From contig JAESUZ010005180.1 in the NCBI GenBank assembly GCA_017311185.1, positions 40,999 to 104,998 on the forward strand: 64,000 nt of DNA. Reading direction: 5' to 3'. Origin of the DNA: Proteles cristata cristata (lineage: Eukaryota; Chordata; Mammalia; Carnivora; Hyaenidae). Every line of letters starts with the position of its first letter. Within the stretch, counting starts at the first letter, position 1. This document shows, in pieces, positions 10,537 through 22,915 of this stretch. A model generated the notes under the pieces. That model saw nothing but the letters and a program-made list of their open reading frames with translations, did not search any database and was not told where the DNA came from. The position numbers were made by a program, and so were the translations under genes.

Positions 10537-12578
10537 GTTTGCCTGCTTTTATTTATTTTGATGGGAGTTTTCTGTGCTTGTTGGATTTGGATGTCTGTTT
10601 CGTCCCTCAGACTCAGAAAACTTTCTTCTATTATTTCTTCAAATAAATTTTCTTCTGTCTTTTCTCTCTTTTCTCTTTCTGGGACTCCTATGATACAAAT
10701 GTTATTATGTTTTATGTTGTCACTGAATTTACTAAGTCTATTCTTGTGTTCCATAATTCTTTCTTTCTTTTTTCAGCTTTATTATTAGCTTATATATCAT
10801 GTATTCATTCCTCTGCGTCTTCCATCTCTGTGTTCAATACTCTCAGTCTGTTTTGAATCTGTTATTGTGTTTTTCATTTCTGACAGATTTTTTTAACTCT
10901 TTTATCTCTGTTTAAACAGCCTTTCTGAAGGCTTCATTTCTTTAATCAAGTCCAGCATTATCCTTAATATTGATGCTTTAAACTTTCCAATAGGCATATT
11001 ACTTAAATCTGTCTCAGTTAGATTTCTGGCTGTGATCTCATCTTTTTTGCTTCATTTGGGACGAATTACCCCATCTTGGCATTTTGTCTAAGTTGCTGTA
11101 TTCTTCTCTGTGTTAGATAAGCCTTCTATATTTCCTATTTGTGAGAGTAATGGCTTTAGAAGAAGAGGTCATATAGTGTCCAGATCCTGAAACCTTAAGG
11201 AGTGTCCCTGGTGACTGTTGCATGCACACTGCTGCTATGTTTTAGCTGCAGCTGCTGTATCCTTCAAGCCAATCCTCTGCAGAAGTTCTCTTTTCTTGCA
11301 ATTGGCAGTGTTTGGACCTTGTCCAGAGTGTGGTGAGTTTTAACTAGGTGTGTACTGGTCTGCTTATTAAATGAACTCTGATGCTACTTCCACTGTAACT
11401 GAAGCCCTGTAGAACAATCTGGTTGGGAGACATAGAGTGCATGGTGCTTTCTACTGGTCTTCTGTGGGAGGGCCCCAGTCAACTGGGACTGAGGCAAACT
11501 TGACTCAGAAAATCAGTTCTGGCAGAATGCAGGGTATGGAACTTGGTGTAAGCAGGTTAGGCAGGCACTGTCAGCACTGTGCTGTTTACTGCAAGTGGTT
11601 CTGTGGTTATGCTGAAGGGTGGGGGAGGCAAATGATGCTGGTCATCTCCCTTGTCCCTGAATAGGGGTCTCCATGTTTGGTACTTTCAGAAAAATACTCC
11701 CAGAATAGTGAATAATCTCCCCCCGCCCCCTGCACATCCCAGGTATTTTTCAGGTGGCCATTTTCATGCTGTCCTTGTCTGGGTTGTTTTCTTGCCTTCC
11801 CTACAGTAGCAACACAGTGCCCTCCATGCTTTTTTCCAGCCAAGTATGCTGATCTTTAAAATTCCAAACTTTAAGAATATGGTGTGGGCCAGGGCCCTTG
11901 ATGGTCTTAGGAGGGTCTTGCCATGTTGGGACTGGTGCAGTTTTATCCAAGAATATCAGTTGCATCAGAGCACAGGGGTATGGAACTTGGAGCAAGCAGC
12001 CTAGGCAGCTAGTGTTGGGCTCTGCACCTATACTGAAGAGTGGGGGAGGTATATGGCACCTTCCAGCTCTTTTGTGCCCAGAGAGACATCTCTGTGAACA
12101 CCACCTCTCACAGATTCACTCCAACAAGAGTGAACAGGCTCCCCGCATGCACACCTTAGATGCCCAATGACCTTTAAAACTCCAGTTTTCAAACACTGCT
12201 GGTTGAAAAACTCACAGAAACCAGGCCCTATAATTTTCCCAACCAGTGGGTTTGGGTATATGTTCTCCTTGTGTGTCATTCTATGTGCTCCACTCTTGTG
12301 TGCCTTTCCCTACAACCCGGGCTTCCTCCCCTCTGAAGCAACTACGATCTGTTTCTCCCCCAAACTGTGTCTTCACACTTCCTATCTTCTTCAATGTGGC
12401 CTCTTTTCTCTCTCTATTTGTAAAGTTTTTTTCTGTCCATCCTCAGATTGATCTCTTGTGTGTTCAGAATAATCTGATAATTATCTAGGTTTTTTGTTTT
12501 GTTTTGTTTTGTTTTCCTGAGGGATGAGAGGAACGAATCTTGGGTCATCCTACTACACTGCCATCTTAGCTTCCCCCC
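10524..12578 (-). mobile_element. Old L1, minus strand, part B (ORF1 start, 5'UTR, 5' end)
   Basis: The reverse complement carries an ORF1 piece (DNIKHNNICIIGVPEREKREK near 10640-10730), then 5'UTR sequence, and ends near 12578 with ctaagatggcagtgtagtagg, the L1 5' terminus. Together with 833-1261 it makes one old element that is collinear once the younger composite is removed. The oldest part is in the sense orientation of HEPH. Confidence 0.8.
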
Positions 12579-13064
12579 AGCACCCCCAGGTAACCTCTTC
12601 TATACCTCTCCAGCACACTACATTTTAGTATTAGAAACTTATTATATGACTGGGATTAGAAGTTAGTCTGCAATAAGAGGAAAAGTACCTTATCCATGAC
12701 TAAGATTAATGATCAGTTTTTCGTATTGGACAGGTCACTCTCTAGCCATGTTTAGAAGATCACACTGTATCCAAGGTTACCTTCAGATATAGAGAGGGTT
12801 ATAAACTCAGTATGTACCCAGGGTTAAGACCAGTATAAGGCCCCATGTGTGACCAATATTAAGGATGTCTTTGGTGAAACTAAGTACCCTATCCTGAAAT
12901 GGAAAATGAATATTTCATATAGACAAACTCAGGTTGTGACTTTGTCCTGGTTAATATTATATTTTAAGTTCTCAAAAAGAAATTTTTAAAAAAGGAGCAA
13001 GCCAGAGGGCTGAAGCAGATGTGCTACACATCTTTTACCCCTTCAACTAAGTGTTCTCACTCAC
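12579..13064. other. HEPH: Intron sequence next to exon 14, no recognised element
   Basis: Moderately AT-rich non-coding sequence. The donor of exon 14 (CTG|GTGAGTGAG on the minus strand) is at its right edge. I see no ORF or repeat I can name. Confidence 0.5.
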
Positions 13065-13196
13065 CAGGCTCAGCAGCCAGTGGCCAACCAGTGCTAGATT
13101 CTACCACTCCATGGGCATGCACAGAGTAGGGGCGGCTGGCATTATTCTTGAACACCACAGTTAGAATATCACCAACCTCTCCTCTGAGGAGTGGAC
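13065..13196 (-). CDS. HEPH: HEPH exon 14 (domain 5)
   Basis: 132 nt with acceptor atattag| and donor CTG|GTGAGT, phase 1 to phase 1. It encodes [18 protein letters not shown], then [13 protein letters not shown] and [16 protein letters not shown] is a glycosylation sequon. It is the domain-5 counterpart of exon 8, which has the same length (132 nt) and the same GEVGD/AEVGD...PHGV layout. The partner exon that would begin EVVTYQW is not in the window, so the gene runs off the left end after this exon. No ATG-started frame covers it, so it is easily missed. Confidence 0.93.
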
Positions 13197-13493
13197 CTAA
13201 TATATGCAAAAGAAGGAAACGTCTCATTAGTGGAGTGTTGAAACAAGGATACTAAAGGAATTGAAGAAAGGACATACATAGGAGCTCTCTAGAATTAAGA
13301 TTTTCAGTCATTAGATTGAAAATCATGACTGACTGCACTTCTCTTAAATCCATAAGCCCTTCAACTGATACTGCTATTTGCAAGATGAGGATACTACAAC
13401 AAGAAGACTGTGGCTCCAATTACGCCTATTTTACCACCCCGAATTTATGTATGTATGTATGTATGTATGTATGTATGTATGTATGTATGTATG

Positions 13494-13544
<51 letters not shown>

Positions 13545-14047
13545 AATATCCTAAGGATCTAGGTAATAAGAGCCCTGTGGAATCATTATCAGTATGGAAT
13601 TTGGCACAGAGTAAAAAATTGTTGGGCTCTCTGTAAGGGCCAATGGGTTTCTTCTTTGTCAGGACAGAATGAGGAAACTCATTCACTCCTAAAAGAAGTG
13701 GAAAAAATTGCAAGAATAATTAAACTGCATACAAGGGTAATACTGATTTCCTGTCCAGTGTTTTTCCAATTCTTTGATGTTCCTGTGTTCCCCTGCCATT
13801 AGTATATTTAAAAAATCTATCACAATCAGAGATCCCTAGAGAGATTCCTGGAAAAATATGATTCATGTTACAACAGAATTCATAAACCCCTCTTTGATTG
13901 CTTATTTTTATGAATTATTTAAAAATATGACAACAGTTCCATTATATAATAAGAAAAAAAACTAACTGAAAGAAATAAAAAGTCCTTCCTGATATGACAT
14001 AACATCCATAGGAACAGAATAAACTTCTAACACTAGGAGACACTCAC
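13197..14047 (-). other. HEPH: HEPH intron 13
   Basis: 851 bp. Apart from the tetranucleotide array at 13446-13545 it holds only AT-rich unique sequence. Confidence 0.7.
13446..13545 (+). repeat. Compound tetranucleotide microsatellite (ATGT)n(ATCT)n
   Basis: About 12 units of atgt run directly into about 12 units of atct. Uninterrupted, so probably length-polymorphic. Confidence 0.97.
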
Positions 14048-14187
14048 CTAATATTCCCAAGTGTTCCTCTGGTCCAGTCCTTGGCCGAGGGATCTTGAAT
14101 GTACCATCCGTGTATTCTCTGAATACAGCTTTCTTGTATCTGGAACCCAGGAGTCCATCCTGGTTGCTCAGGAAGATATGGCCATAA
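14048..14187 (-). CDS. HEPH: HEPH exon 13 (domain 5)
   Basis: 140 nt with acceptor cctctag| and donor TTAG|GTGAGTG. It begins by completing the serine codon split with exon 12 (AG|T) and encodes YGHIFLSNQDGLLGSRYKKA, then VFREYTDGTFKIPRPRTGPEEHLGILG. It is homologous to exon 7 (137 nt) of domain 3 and to part of exon 2 of domain 1, as shown by the shared IG/LG..YKKA..REYTDG and HLGILG pattern. Confidence 0.95.
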
Positions 14188-14524
14188 CTAGAGGAATCCA
14201 AAAAGTAGTATCATCACTTGGCCCTCACCCCCTTAATTTCACTTATGAGAAAGCTAAGTCAGACCCAACATCATATCACAAATAGAATACTTCTAATGTC
14301 ATATTTCCCACTACATTGGCTGTATAACTGCAGTAAAGATGACAGATTTAAATATATATTCACGTTTCTTTTTTTTTTACTATAATCCAGATAAGAATTA
14401 ACATGGCAAGAACACTGGAATAAGAATCAGTAGCCCTGGGCTTAACTCTAGTCTTAGTGATGTCTCAGATGGAATTAGTTTGACAAAAGGACAAGGTACA
14501 AGGTGCAAGGAGAGTACTAACTTT

Positions 14525-14560
14525 TGCTGCTGCTACTGCTTCTGCTGCTGCTGCTGCTGG
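14525..14560 (+). repeat. Interrupted (GCT)n run
   Basis: gctgctgctactgcttctgctgctgctgctgctgg. Short, intronic, with two interruptions. Confidence 0.85.
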
Positions 14561-14619
14561 AGAGTAAGGAATGGGAAGAGGTAAGGAGGAAATGGAACTT
14601 TACAGATTCCTCCTTACAG

Positions 14620-14760
14620 GATGCTTTCCGGCTTACAAAGTACCTTATTATTCATTTTATCATTTGACATTTACAATAAAATAATGAGATAGGTAGAAGT
14701 GAAATCAGTGGTCCAGAGGTGACAGAACTTATCTTCATTTATACTGTCAGCCAGAAAGGT
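14620..14760 (-). repeat. MIR-like relic
   Basis: cttacaaagtaccttattattcattttatcatttg...aataatgagataggtagaag resembles the reversed MIR core. Very diverged. Confidence 0.4.
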
Positions 14761-15107
14761 ATCAAGAGATCATGCACTCGGATTCAAGCTTGGTGTTTCC
14801 TCCTTATCTCTTTCTAGTCAACTTCTTTTAACTGTATTACATCAATTTAAAGGTGAGTAAATTAAGGCCCAGGGAAGAAAATGCACTTTTTCTAGGTTTT
14901 AGAACAAATTAACAAAAAAACTTCAACATTCAACAACCAACATAAAAGCCAAGAATTGCTAAATGGTTGTGAGAGCACCAAAATTAAATTGTAGTGGAAA
15001 TTGATAAACTGTACTTCAATTTATCTTCTCTGCCTCCTTGTAATAATAGAATCACCTAGATTTAGCTGAGACATGGCCACCTAATCATAGATTATACTTT
15101 CCAGGCT

Positions 15108-15440
15108 TTATTATTTTTTTTAGTATAGTTGACACATCATGTTATATTAGCTTCATGTGTACAACATAGTGATTTGATAAATGTATACATTTGTTCTATG
15201 TTCACCACAAGTGTAGTTACCATTTGTCCCAATACATCTTTATTACAAAATCATTGAATATATTTCATATGCTATGCTTTTTATTCCATTACTTTTTATT
15301 CCGTAACTGGAAGCTTGTATATCCCACTCCCCTTCATTCATTTTGCCCAACCCTCTGCCACCTTCAAGTCCCAGATTTTCTTGCAGCTAGGTATCACCAC
15401 ATTAATAAGTTCAGGATAATGGGTTATAAGAGAAAGTGAT
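15108..15440 (-). mobile_element. L1 3'UTR relic
   Basis: tagtatagttgacacatcatgttatattagcttcatgtgtacaac is the typical carnivore L1 3'UTR in reverse. It continues with decayed sequence to about 15440. Confidence 0.6.
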
Positions 15441-15674
15441 GTATACAACTTTTAGGTCATTGCCTTACAGACAATGATGCTTGCCCTGGACTGCTTTCTA
15501 CTTTTGTAATGGCTGTGAATGACTACAACGAAAATAGGCATCTTAGTTACAGAGATGAAAGAATGCATTGAGTGATTAGTTTACCTATTGGCTCTGGTCT
15601 GCTCATATTTATACTATCATGTCAGCAGGAAATAATATTATACTTTACTTAAGCCACTCTATGTTGGGCTTTTT

Positions 15675-15890
15675 ATTTAAAAAAATGATTTATTTATTTC
15701 TGAGAGAGGCAGAGACAGCTTGAGCAGGGGAGGGTCAGAGAGAGAGGGAGATACAGAATCTGAAACAGGTTCCAGGCTCTGAGCTAACTGTCAGCACAGA
15801 ACCCGACGCGGGGCTCAAACCCACAAACCATGAGATCATGACCTCAGTCGAAGTTGGACGCTTAACCGACTGAGCCACCCAGGCGCCCCA
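15675..15890 (-). mobile_element. tRNA-derived SINE (felid SINEC type)
   Basis: Reverse complement has the head ggggcgcctgggtggctcag, a gttcgagcc-type B box (here altered), and an A-rich tail at the left. It is flanked by the duplication tgttgggcttttt (15662 and 15892). Confidence 0.95.
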
Positions 15891-16278
15891 TGTGTTGGGC
15901 TTTTTCTGCTATGCAGCTTAGCCTGTAGCTTAATGAGATTTTGTCAAGTGACAAGTAAGCTTGGGGTGTTCAGTCTTTTGATTAAGACCTCTACAAAATT
16001 TCAGGTCTTCTATAGGTGCTACTATCTACTAGAAGAAAAGAGGCAAAGATTAAAAGCTGAATGTGTGGATATGGTCTTTTACTTCAGACCCACAGCATAG
16101 CAATATACAAGAAGCACTGAGTTCCAGCTTATCTTCATTCCAGCACCTGTTCCAGATTTGCTGGTATCTTATTAGGTGACATTAGATAAGTCTTTTTCTC
16201 AGAATTTCAGTATTCTCCTTATCAGTAAAATGATTCAGCGTCTCTGAACGTGTGATATCTTATTATCTGAAGCCTTAC

Positions 16279-16492
16279 CTTTCCTTCTCAGACTGGTTGT
16301 GCCATTCCAGTTCCCAGCTCCTGTCAGGGCAATAGTCCCACTCCACCTCTTCTGCCATGATGTAGTAGATTCTTGCAGCTTGGTATCGATAGTGATGGTC
16401 AGGTTGGCGGCCAGGACAATGGGAGACATTATAGATTGCCTTCATCCCTGATTCTCTATGGCTGCCTTCCTGGCAGTAAATCTCATACAACC
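16279..16492 (-). CDS. HEPH: HEPH exon 12 (end of domain 4, start of domain 5)
   Basis: 214 nt with acceptor ttccttag| and donor GAAAG|GTAAGG. It encodes GLYEIYCQEGSHRESGMKAI, then YNVSHCPG and the domain-5 opening ARIYYIMAEEVEWDYCPDRSW, ending HNQSEKE plus a split codon. The CQEGSH cysteine and histidine occupy the type-1 copper ligand positions of domain 4, equivalent to CQVNSH in exon 5. NVS and NQS are glycosylation sequons. Confidence 0.96.
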
Positions 16493-16636
16493 CTAAGGAA
16501 AGGACAGAAAGCAAAACCTGAATATGAATATCCCTGCATAGCACCTGGAGGATTTCCTGCCTCTCTCTAGGCATACTACAGGGAGTGTGTAGTTTCATAG
16601 AAGGTTCTTCTATGAATAGGATAAAAGATTATTATA

Positions 16637-16654
16637 AGTTTTTAAAATTTATTT

Positions 16655-16692
<38 letters not shown>

Positions 16693-16804
16693 AATCAGAG
16701 GAGGGGCAGAGATAGAGAGGGAGACACAGAATCTAAAAGAGGTTCCGGGCTCAGAGCCCGATGTAAGGCTCGAATCCAAACACCTGAGCCATCCAGGCAC
16801 CCCA
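16637..16804 (-). mobile_element. tRNA-derived SINE with expanded GA tract
   Basis: Reverse complement runs from the ggggtgcctggatggctcagg head to an A-rich tail, with a (TC)n run that reads (GA)n on the plus strand at about 16661-16690. The 3' part of the head is shortened. The flanking duplication is agattattat (16627 and 16806). Confidence 0.9.
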
Positions 16805-17125
16805 TAGATTATTATGTTTATTGAGAGCAATGAGCACAAAGGTTAAGAGCTCTGGCTGTAAAGCTAACATTGTTTAGGTTTAAAACTAAACTCTGCCTCC
16901 AGGATGGCCAACTTTTCTTTGTTAACCCAGGGCTTTCCTAGTTTTAGCACTGAAAGTCCCATATCTCTGTGAAAACTCCTCAGTTCTGAGCAAAGTGGGA
17001 TAGTTGGTCACCATATATGACATTTACTAGCTATATAAACTTGAAGTAAGTTAAGCCTCTATATGTTTCAGAGGTACAGAGGGAATCATTTTACTTATTC
17101 CACTGGGCTGTTTTAAAATTAAACA

Positions 17126-17172
17126 TAATAATATATATATGTATATATATATATACATATATATATATACAT
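17126..17172 (+). repeat. (TA)n-rich microsatellite
   Basis: aatatatatatgtatatatatatatacatatatatatatac, interrupted TA dinucleotides. Confidence 0.9.
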
Positions 17173-17416
17173 TGCTTATAATACACAGTAAAATTTAATA
17201 AGTAAAAGTATAAATAAGTAAATAAAACTGTAATAATTATTATTCCAAAAAATGCATTGACCAGTCTCTCTCATCTACCAAGTACCAAAGAAATAAAAGT
17301 GGGCTTAAATAGATATGAAACAAAACAAAACAAAACAACAGGGATACTTATATAAGAGGCCTTTGGAATGGCCTTCCTCAAGTTTTTACAATAAAAGGTT
17401 TGGATATCAGTCTTTT

Positions 17417-17632
17417 AAAAATTTTTTAAATGTTTTTAATTATTTCTGAGAAAGAGAGAGAGCGAGAGAGCAGGGAAGGGTCAGAGAGAGAGGGAGACAG
17501 AATCTGAAACAGGCTCCAGGCTCTGAGCTGGCTGTCAGCACAGAGCCCGACAGGGTGCTCGAACCCATGAACCATGAGATCATGACCTAAGTCAATGTTG
17601 GACGCTTAAATGACTGAGCTACCCAGGGGCGC
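17417..17632 (-). mobile_element. tRNA-derived SINE
   Basis: Reverse SINE with head ...gagctacccaggggcgct at 17613-17632 and T-rich left end. It is flanked by gatatcagtctttt (17403) and gatataagtcttttt (17633). The same target word occurs a third time at about 19027, after the neighbouring L1. Confidence 0.92.
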
Positions 17633-17647
17633 TGATATAAGTCTTTT

Positions 17648-19030
17648 TCTCTCTTTCATAGTTTATTATCAAGTAGGATTCTATATAACACCCAGTGTTC
17701 ATCCTAACAAGTGCCCTCCTCCATGCCCATCACCCCTCTTCCCCTCTCACCCGCCCCCATCTGCCCTCAGATTGTTCTCAGCATTCAAGAGTCTCTCATG
17801 GTTTGCCTCCCTCCCTCTCCCCAACTATTTTTCTCCTTCTCCTCCCCATGGCCCTCCATTAAGTTTCTCATATCTTCCTATAAGTGGAAGTATATGGTAT
17901 CTGTCTTCTCGATTTATTTCGCTCATCATAACACCCTCAAGGTCCATCCATGTTGCTACACATGGCCAGATTTCATTGTTTCTCATTGCCATGTAGTATT
18001 CCATTGTATAGATAAACCACATCTTCTTGATCCATTCATCAGGTGATGGACGCTTAGGCTCTTTCCATGATTTGGCTATTATTGAAAGTGCTGCTATTAA
18101 CATTGGGGTACATGTGCTCCTATGCATCAGCACTCCTGTATCCCTTGGGTAAATTCCCAGCAGTGCTATTGCTGGGTCCTAGGGGAGTTCTAGTGTTAAT
18201 TTTTTGAGGAACCTCCACACTGTTTTCCAGAAGAGCTGTACCAGTTTACATTCCCACCAACAGTGTAGGAGGGTGTCCATTTCTCCACATCCTCGCTAGC
18301 ATCTATAGTCTTCTGATTTGTTCATTTTTGCCACTCTGACCGGCATGAGGTGGCATCTCAGTGTGGTTTTTATTCATATTTCCCTGATGATGAGTGACAC
18401 TGAGTACAGTTACATGTGTCTGTTGGCCATCTGGATGTCCTCTTTGGAGAAGTGTCTGTTCATGTCTTCTGCCCATTTCTTCAGTGGATTATTTGATTTT
18501 CACGTGTGGAGTTTGGTGAGTTCCTTATAGATATTGGATACTAGCCCTTTTTCTGATATGTCATTTGCAACTATCTTTTTCCATTCTGTCAGTTGCCTAT
18601 TAGATTTATTGATTGTTTTTCCTTGCTGTGCAGAAGCTTTTTATCTTGATGAGGTCCCAGTAGTTTATTTTTGCTCTTGATTCCCTTGTCTTTGGGGATG
18701 TGTCAAGTAAGAAGCTGCTGTGGTTAGGGACAAGGAGGTTGCTTTCTGCTTTCTCCTCTAGGGTTTTTATAGTTGCCCGTCTCACATTCAGGTCTTTTAT
18801 CCATTTTGAGTTTATTTTTGTTTACAGTGTGAGACAGTGATCCAGTTTCATTCTTCTTCTTCATGTTGCTGTCCCATTCTCTCAGCACCATCTGTTAAAG
18901 AGGCTGTCTTTTTTCCATTGGATACTCTTTCCCACTTTGTCAAAGATTAATTGGCCGTACATTTGTTAGTCCAATTCTGAGTTCTGAATTCTATTCCATT
19001 GGTATGTGTGTCTGTTTCTGTGCCATAGAT
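17648..19030 (-). mobile_element. Young 5'-truncated L1 (3' 1.4 kb)
   Basis: Reverse complement matches the last 1.4 kb of L1 copy 2 closely, from the ORF2 C-terminal domain (W.KNRHTYQWNRIQNSELD region near 18960-19020) to the 3'UTR and tail at 17650. It is flanked by gatataagtctt and gatatcagtctt. Dead on arrival by truncation. Confidence 0.95.
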
Positions 19031-19689
19031 ATCAGTCTTAAATGTCAGAGTTGTGAGGATGCATGGAACTGATATCAAACACCAGTCTTTCTATGTCAGG
19101 AACATTAAGGCTTATAGAATGTTGATCAGAAGCTGAATTTCTTAGAACATTTTTTTCAACATTCCTTTCCTTAGTCCCCACTGCCTATCCCATCACTACA
19201 AACTATTTCCCCTCATTTTTGAAGTCTTCTATGAGCAGCTCCAGACTATGATTCAGTCCCAAATGCCACCAGTGATCCAGCTAAATCTGTTCCTGACTTC
19301 CCTTATCACATATCACATTTTTATCTTGGAATTTTCACTCATGTTATTATTCCTTTCCTAGAATGTACCTGCCCATCCCTCCCACAAATATCTAAGAGAT
19401 CTCTCATTTTCCAAAACCCAACTCATGTTTCATTTCTTCAAGAAAGCTCTCTATGACTATTCTGGCCCACAATGACCTCTACATTCTTGGCCTCTCTATT
19501 TTTAAGTCACTTTACATCTAAACCATACGGTTAAGGACTAAGTGCTCCTCTCTTTACAAAACAGTTCTTACCACTCATTTATAGACATCTTGAAATAATC
19601 TATTCCTTTATTTCCACAACTACTTCCCAACTCTTCTATGTCTCCAACCCTCCCACATCTATTCCATCAATGAATCCTTAAAAATCACT

Positions 19690-20335
19690 CTTCCATTTTC
19701 ACCCTCACTCCCCTAGCCAAAGCCACCATCATCTCTCACCTGAAAAATTTCAAAAGTATACCAAGTGTCTTCTCTGCTTCTCCCCCTTCCTTTTTAAGCC
19801 ATTCCTCATACAGGACTCATGCTAATGTTTCTTTCATACTCAGAATGTAATCCAACCTCTTAACTATAGTCTACAAGACCCTACATAATATGACTCTTGC
19901 CAACTTGATATAATGTCAATCACTTTCCCAGCTTACCACAATCCAACTGTACTGATCTTTCTGACCCTTAGGAATCCATGCTTATTACCATCTTAGGACA
20001 TTTGCATTTGCTCATCCCTCTGTTTGAAATATTCTGCTCAGAAAACTTTATATAGCTCTCTCCTCATTCTTTAGGCCTTAGCTTAAATATCATATTCTCA
20101 AACAGGCATTCCTGATCATCCTGTCTAAAGGAATGAGTCTCCTAAAATCACATCACTATATTTTATTTCCTTCATGGCATATATCACAATCTAAATTTAT
20201 TTTATTGTTTTCTGTATGTTTTGATGTGTTTATTGTGGATCTTATTTGAGAATAAGAATCATTCTGTCTTTTCACCTTTATTCCCCAGTGTTAACACATT
20301 GAAAGTATGTAATAAATATGTTTTGAGTGAATCAA
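19690..20335 (+). mobile_element. L2 (LINE-2) relic
   Basis: Old LINE-2-like order: tcttaggacatttgcatttgctcatccctctgtttgaaatattctgc near 19992-20037, ggcattcctgatcatcctgtctaaa near 20105, and aataaatatgttttgagtgaatcaatg near 20310-20337. Highly diverged. Confidence 0.6.
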
Positions 20336-21649
20336 TGTATGTACAAATAAATGTTTATATATGCTGCCCAAAAGTCATAGATCAGGGTTTGGTGTGGAGA
20401 AGAAAGTCTTATGATCACTGATGGGGAGGAAAACAAATAAAAGACATTCTGGGAAGCCATGTGACTTTGTACCAGTACATTATCTAAAATTTTTAATATG
20501 GACATTGTTATCCAAGCCACTTTTTCAACATTCTTCTGTCCTTGGAATCTGAACCTCCTCCTAACTCTTTGAGCAGTTATTTTCTGGCCCCTTACTTCGG
20601 CTTCTATTCTCCTTCTTACCTCTTAAATGTTGATTTCTGAATTAAGTTTTCTTTTCTATCACTTTATATGCTTATGGACATAAACTATGAAAACATTCAA
20701 ATTTGCTCTCTATCCCGGACTTTATTTACAAGCTTTACACTTCTACCTATAACTACCTACTGTGAAATCCACACCACCTGTATTCAGCAGGAACTTAAAG
20801 ATGTACATGCCCTCAAAATGAGTACTTTCTACCTAAACCTTATTACCCTGCCCTTGTTTATGTATTTGTTTACTTGGTTAATTGTGTCACCATACATATA
20901 ATACATAAGCTATAAACTTCGTGCATCTTTTATTCTTGCTCAGCCCCTCAGACAAGTTCTGTAATTTCTCTCTCAAATGTCCCTTAACTGTACCCCTTCT
21001 TCCCATATTGCTTCTAACCATTGGTAGACTCTCATCACCTCTTGCAGTAGCCTCTTATTTTACATCCCCTTAAGCCTTACTTCTCAGTATTCCTTCACAG
21101 GGATGCTAATAGCATTTTTGCATGGGATTATTCTTCATTGTTTAAGACTGTCCTATATATTTCAGAAAGTTTTAGCCTCTCTGACTCCCACTTTCTAAAT
21201 AATAGTATGACTCCCTCCATATCTCCTGTCATTGTGACAACTAAAAGTACCTCCACATATTTCCAAACAACTTTTAGCATAATGCTTGAGTTGAACATCA
21301 CTGAATAAAATCAATTTATGTAACCTTATTCAGGCAGATGCTTCTTCCAAGTCACTACCGTAACCTTCCTGCTGCCTGTAATAATGCCCTCTTCACCAGC
21401 CATCTATTCCCTTTCCTTGCTGGGTGACAGTATACTCATACTTAAATGATCAGTTTGAATGCCTGAATCTCTAAGAAAGCTTTACTCCACAAGTCAGACA
21501 GAATTTGTTATAGCATGGTGTGTATTACCATAGTTCTTGGCATAATGATGTCATCATCTCCTTTCCACGTTAAGTATGAGCTGCCTAATTCATCTTAACA
21601 TCCCTAGTATCTAGACCAGTAAGTGGAAGAAAACATATTAATTATGTTT

Positions 21650-22095
21650 TGTGAAAATATAATTGTAAAATAAAAGAAAATAAGAGGTGAAGAATAAAAA
21701 TGAAGAAAAAACAGAGAGGAGAACAGAGAGAGAGAAAAGATACAGCTTGAAAGAAAAATGATAAAGAAGAAAATAGGAGGAAGGGAAAGGAAAATAAATA
21801 AATAAAACAGAAAGGAAGACAAAGAAATTTTAAAAAGGGAGGGAATGGGAGGGAAGGTAAGCCAAAAATAATGGAAAAACAAAGGAAGAAAGAAAAGGAG
21901 TAAAAAGAAGAGAAGAAAGGTAAGGGAAGGAAAAAAGAGAAAGAGAAAAGAAGAAAGAAGAGAGATAAAAATAATGGAAGAAGATGAAAAATAAGAAAAG
22001 ACAAAGTAAGATACATAAAAATAGATGGAAGTGAAAGAAGGAAAGAATGAACAAATTAAGAGGGATAAGAAATGAGAGATAAAAATACACGAGAA
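21650..22095 (+). repeat. Purine-rich low-complexity tract
   Basis: About 440 bp almost without C or T (aagaaaataagaggtgaagaa...). Long minus-strand frames across it encode only F/S/L-rich translation of the tract and are not genes. Confidence 0.8.
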
Positions 22096-22915
22096 AGGCA
22101 GCAATTAATAAAATTAAAAGGCAGCCTACAGAATGGGAGAAGATATTTGCAAATGACATCTGATAAAGAGTTAGTAGCCAATACCTTATAAAGAACTTAT
22201 CAAACTCAAAACCTCCCAACATAAATAATCCAGTTAAGAAATGGCAGAAGACATGAACAGACATTTTTCCAAAAAAAGACATCCAGATGGCTAACAGACA
22301 CATGAAAAGGTGCTCAACATCACTCATCAGCAGGGAAATACAGATCAAAACCACGATGAGATACCATCACACACATGTCAGAATGACTAAAATGAACAAC
22401 ACAGGAATCTACAGATGTTGATGAGGATAGGGAGAAAGGGGAACCCTCTTGCATCATTGGTGGGAGTACAAAGTGGTGCAGCCACTCTGGAAAACAGTAT
22501 GGAAGTTACTAAATAAGTTAAAAATAGACCTACCCTATGACCCAGCAATTACACTACTAAGCATTTACCCAAAAAATACAAAAGATACAGATTCAAAGGG
22601 GCACATGCACTCCGATGTTTACAGAAGCATTATCAACAATTGTCCAACTATGGAAAGAGCTCAAATGTCCATATAGAGCTCAAATGTCCATGTCCATCGA
22701 CTGATGAATGAATAAAGAAAATGTGAGGTGCTGTACACACACAGACACACACAGACACACGCACACACACACACACACACACACATTGTATCATATATAA
22801 TGGAATATTATTCAGCCATCAAAGATAATGATATCTTGTCATTTGCAACAATGTGTATGGAGCTAGAGTGTATTATGCTAAGTGAAATAAGTCAGAGAAT
22901 ATATAAATTTATATG
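22096..22915 (+). mobile_element. Old L1 fragment (ORF2 C-terminal end)
   Basis: Translates as L1 ORF2 C-terminus with breaks: [20 protein letters not shown] near 22447-22506 and LPYDPAITLLSIYPKN near 22530-22580. A (CA)n array (22734-22786) has grown inside it. Confidence 0.85.
22734..22786 (+). repeat. (CA)n microsatellite
   Basis: cacacacagacacacacagacacacgcacacaca..., with G interruptions in its left half. Confidence 0.95.

Larger units (their letters stand above)
14188..16278 (-). other. HEPH: HEPH intron 12
   Basis: 2.1 kb containing a short (GCT)n run, a MIR-like relic, an L1 3'UTR relic and one SINE, listed separately. The rest is unique AT-rich sequence. Confidence 0.7.

Noticed and set aside
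11437..12488. Several 75-94 aa frames on both strands
   Set aside because: All fall within the decayed 5'UTR of an old minus-strand L1 and show no conserved motif.
13446..13545. CRISPR-like or satellite array
   Set aside because: Simple tetranucleotide repeats with no spacers; ordinary microsatellite.
21604..22354. 166-174 aa minus-strand frames resembling membrane proteins
   Set aside because: The hydrophobic F/L/S run is the complement of a purine-rich low-complexity tract fused to an old L1 piece.
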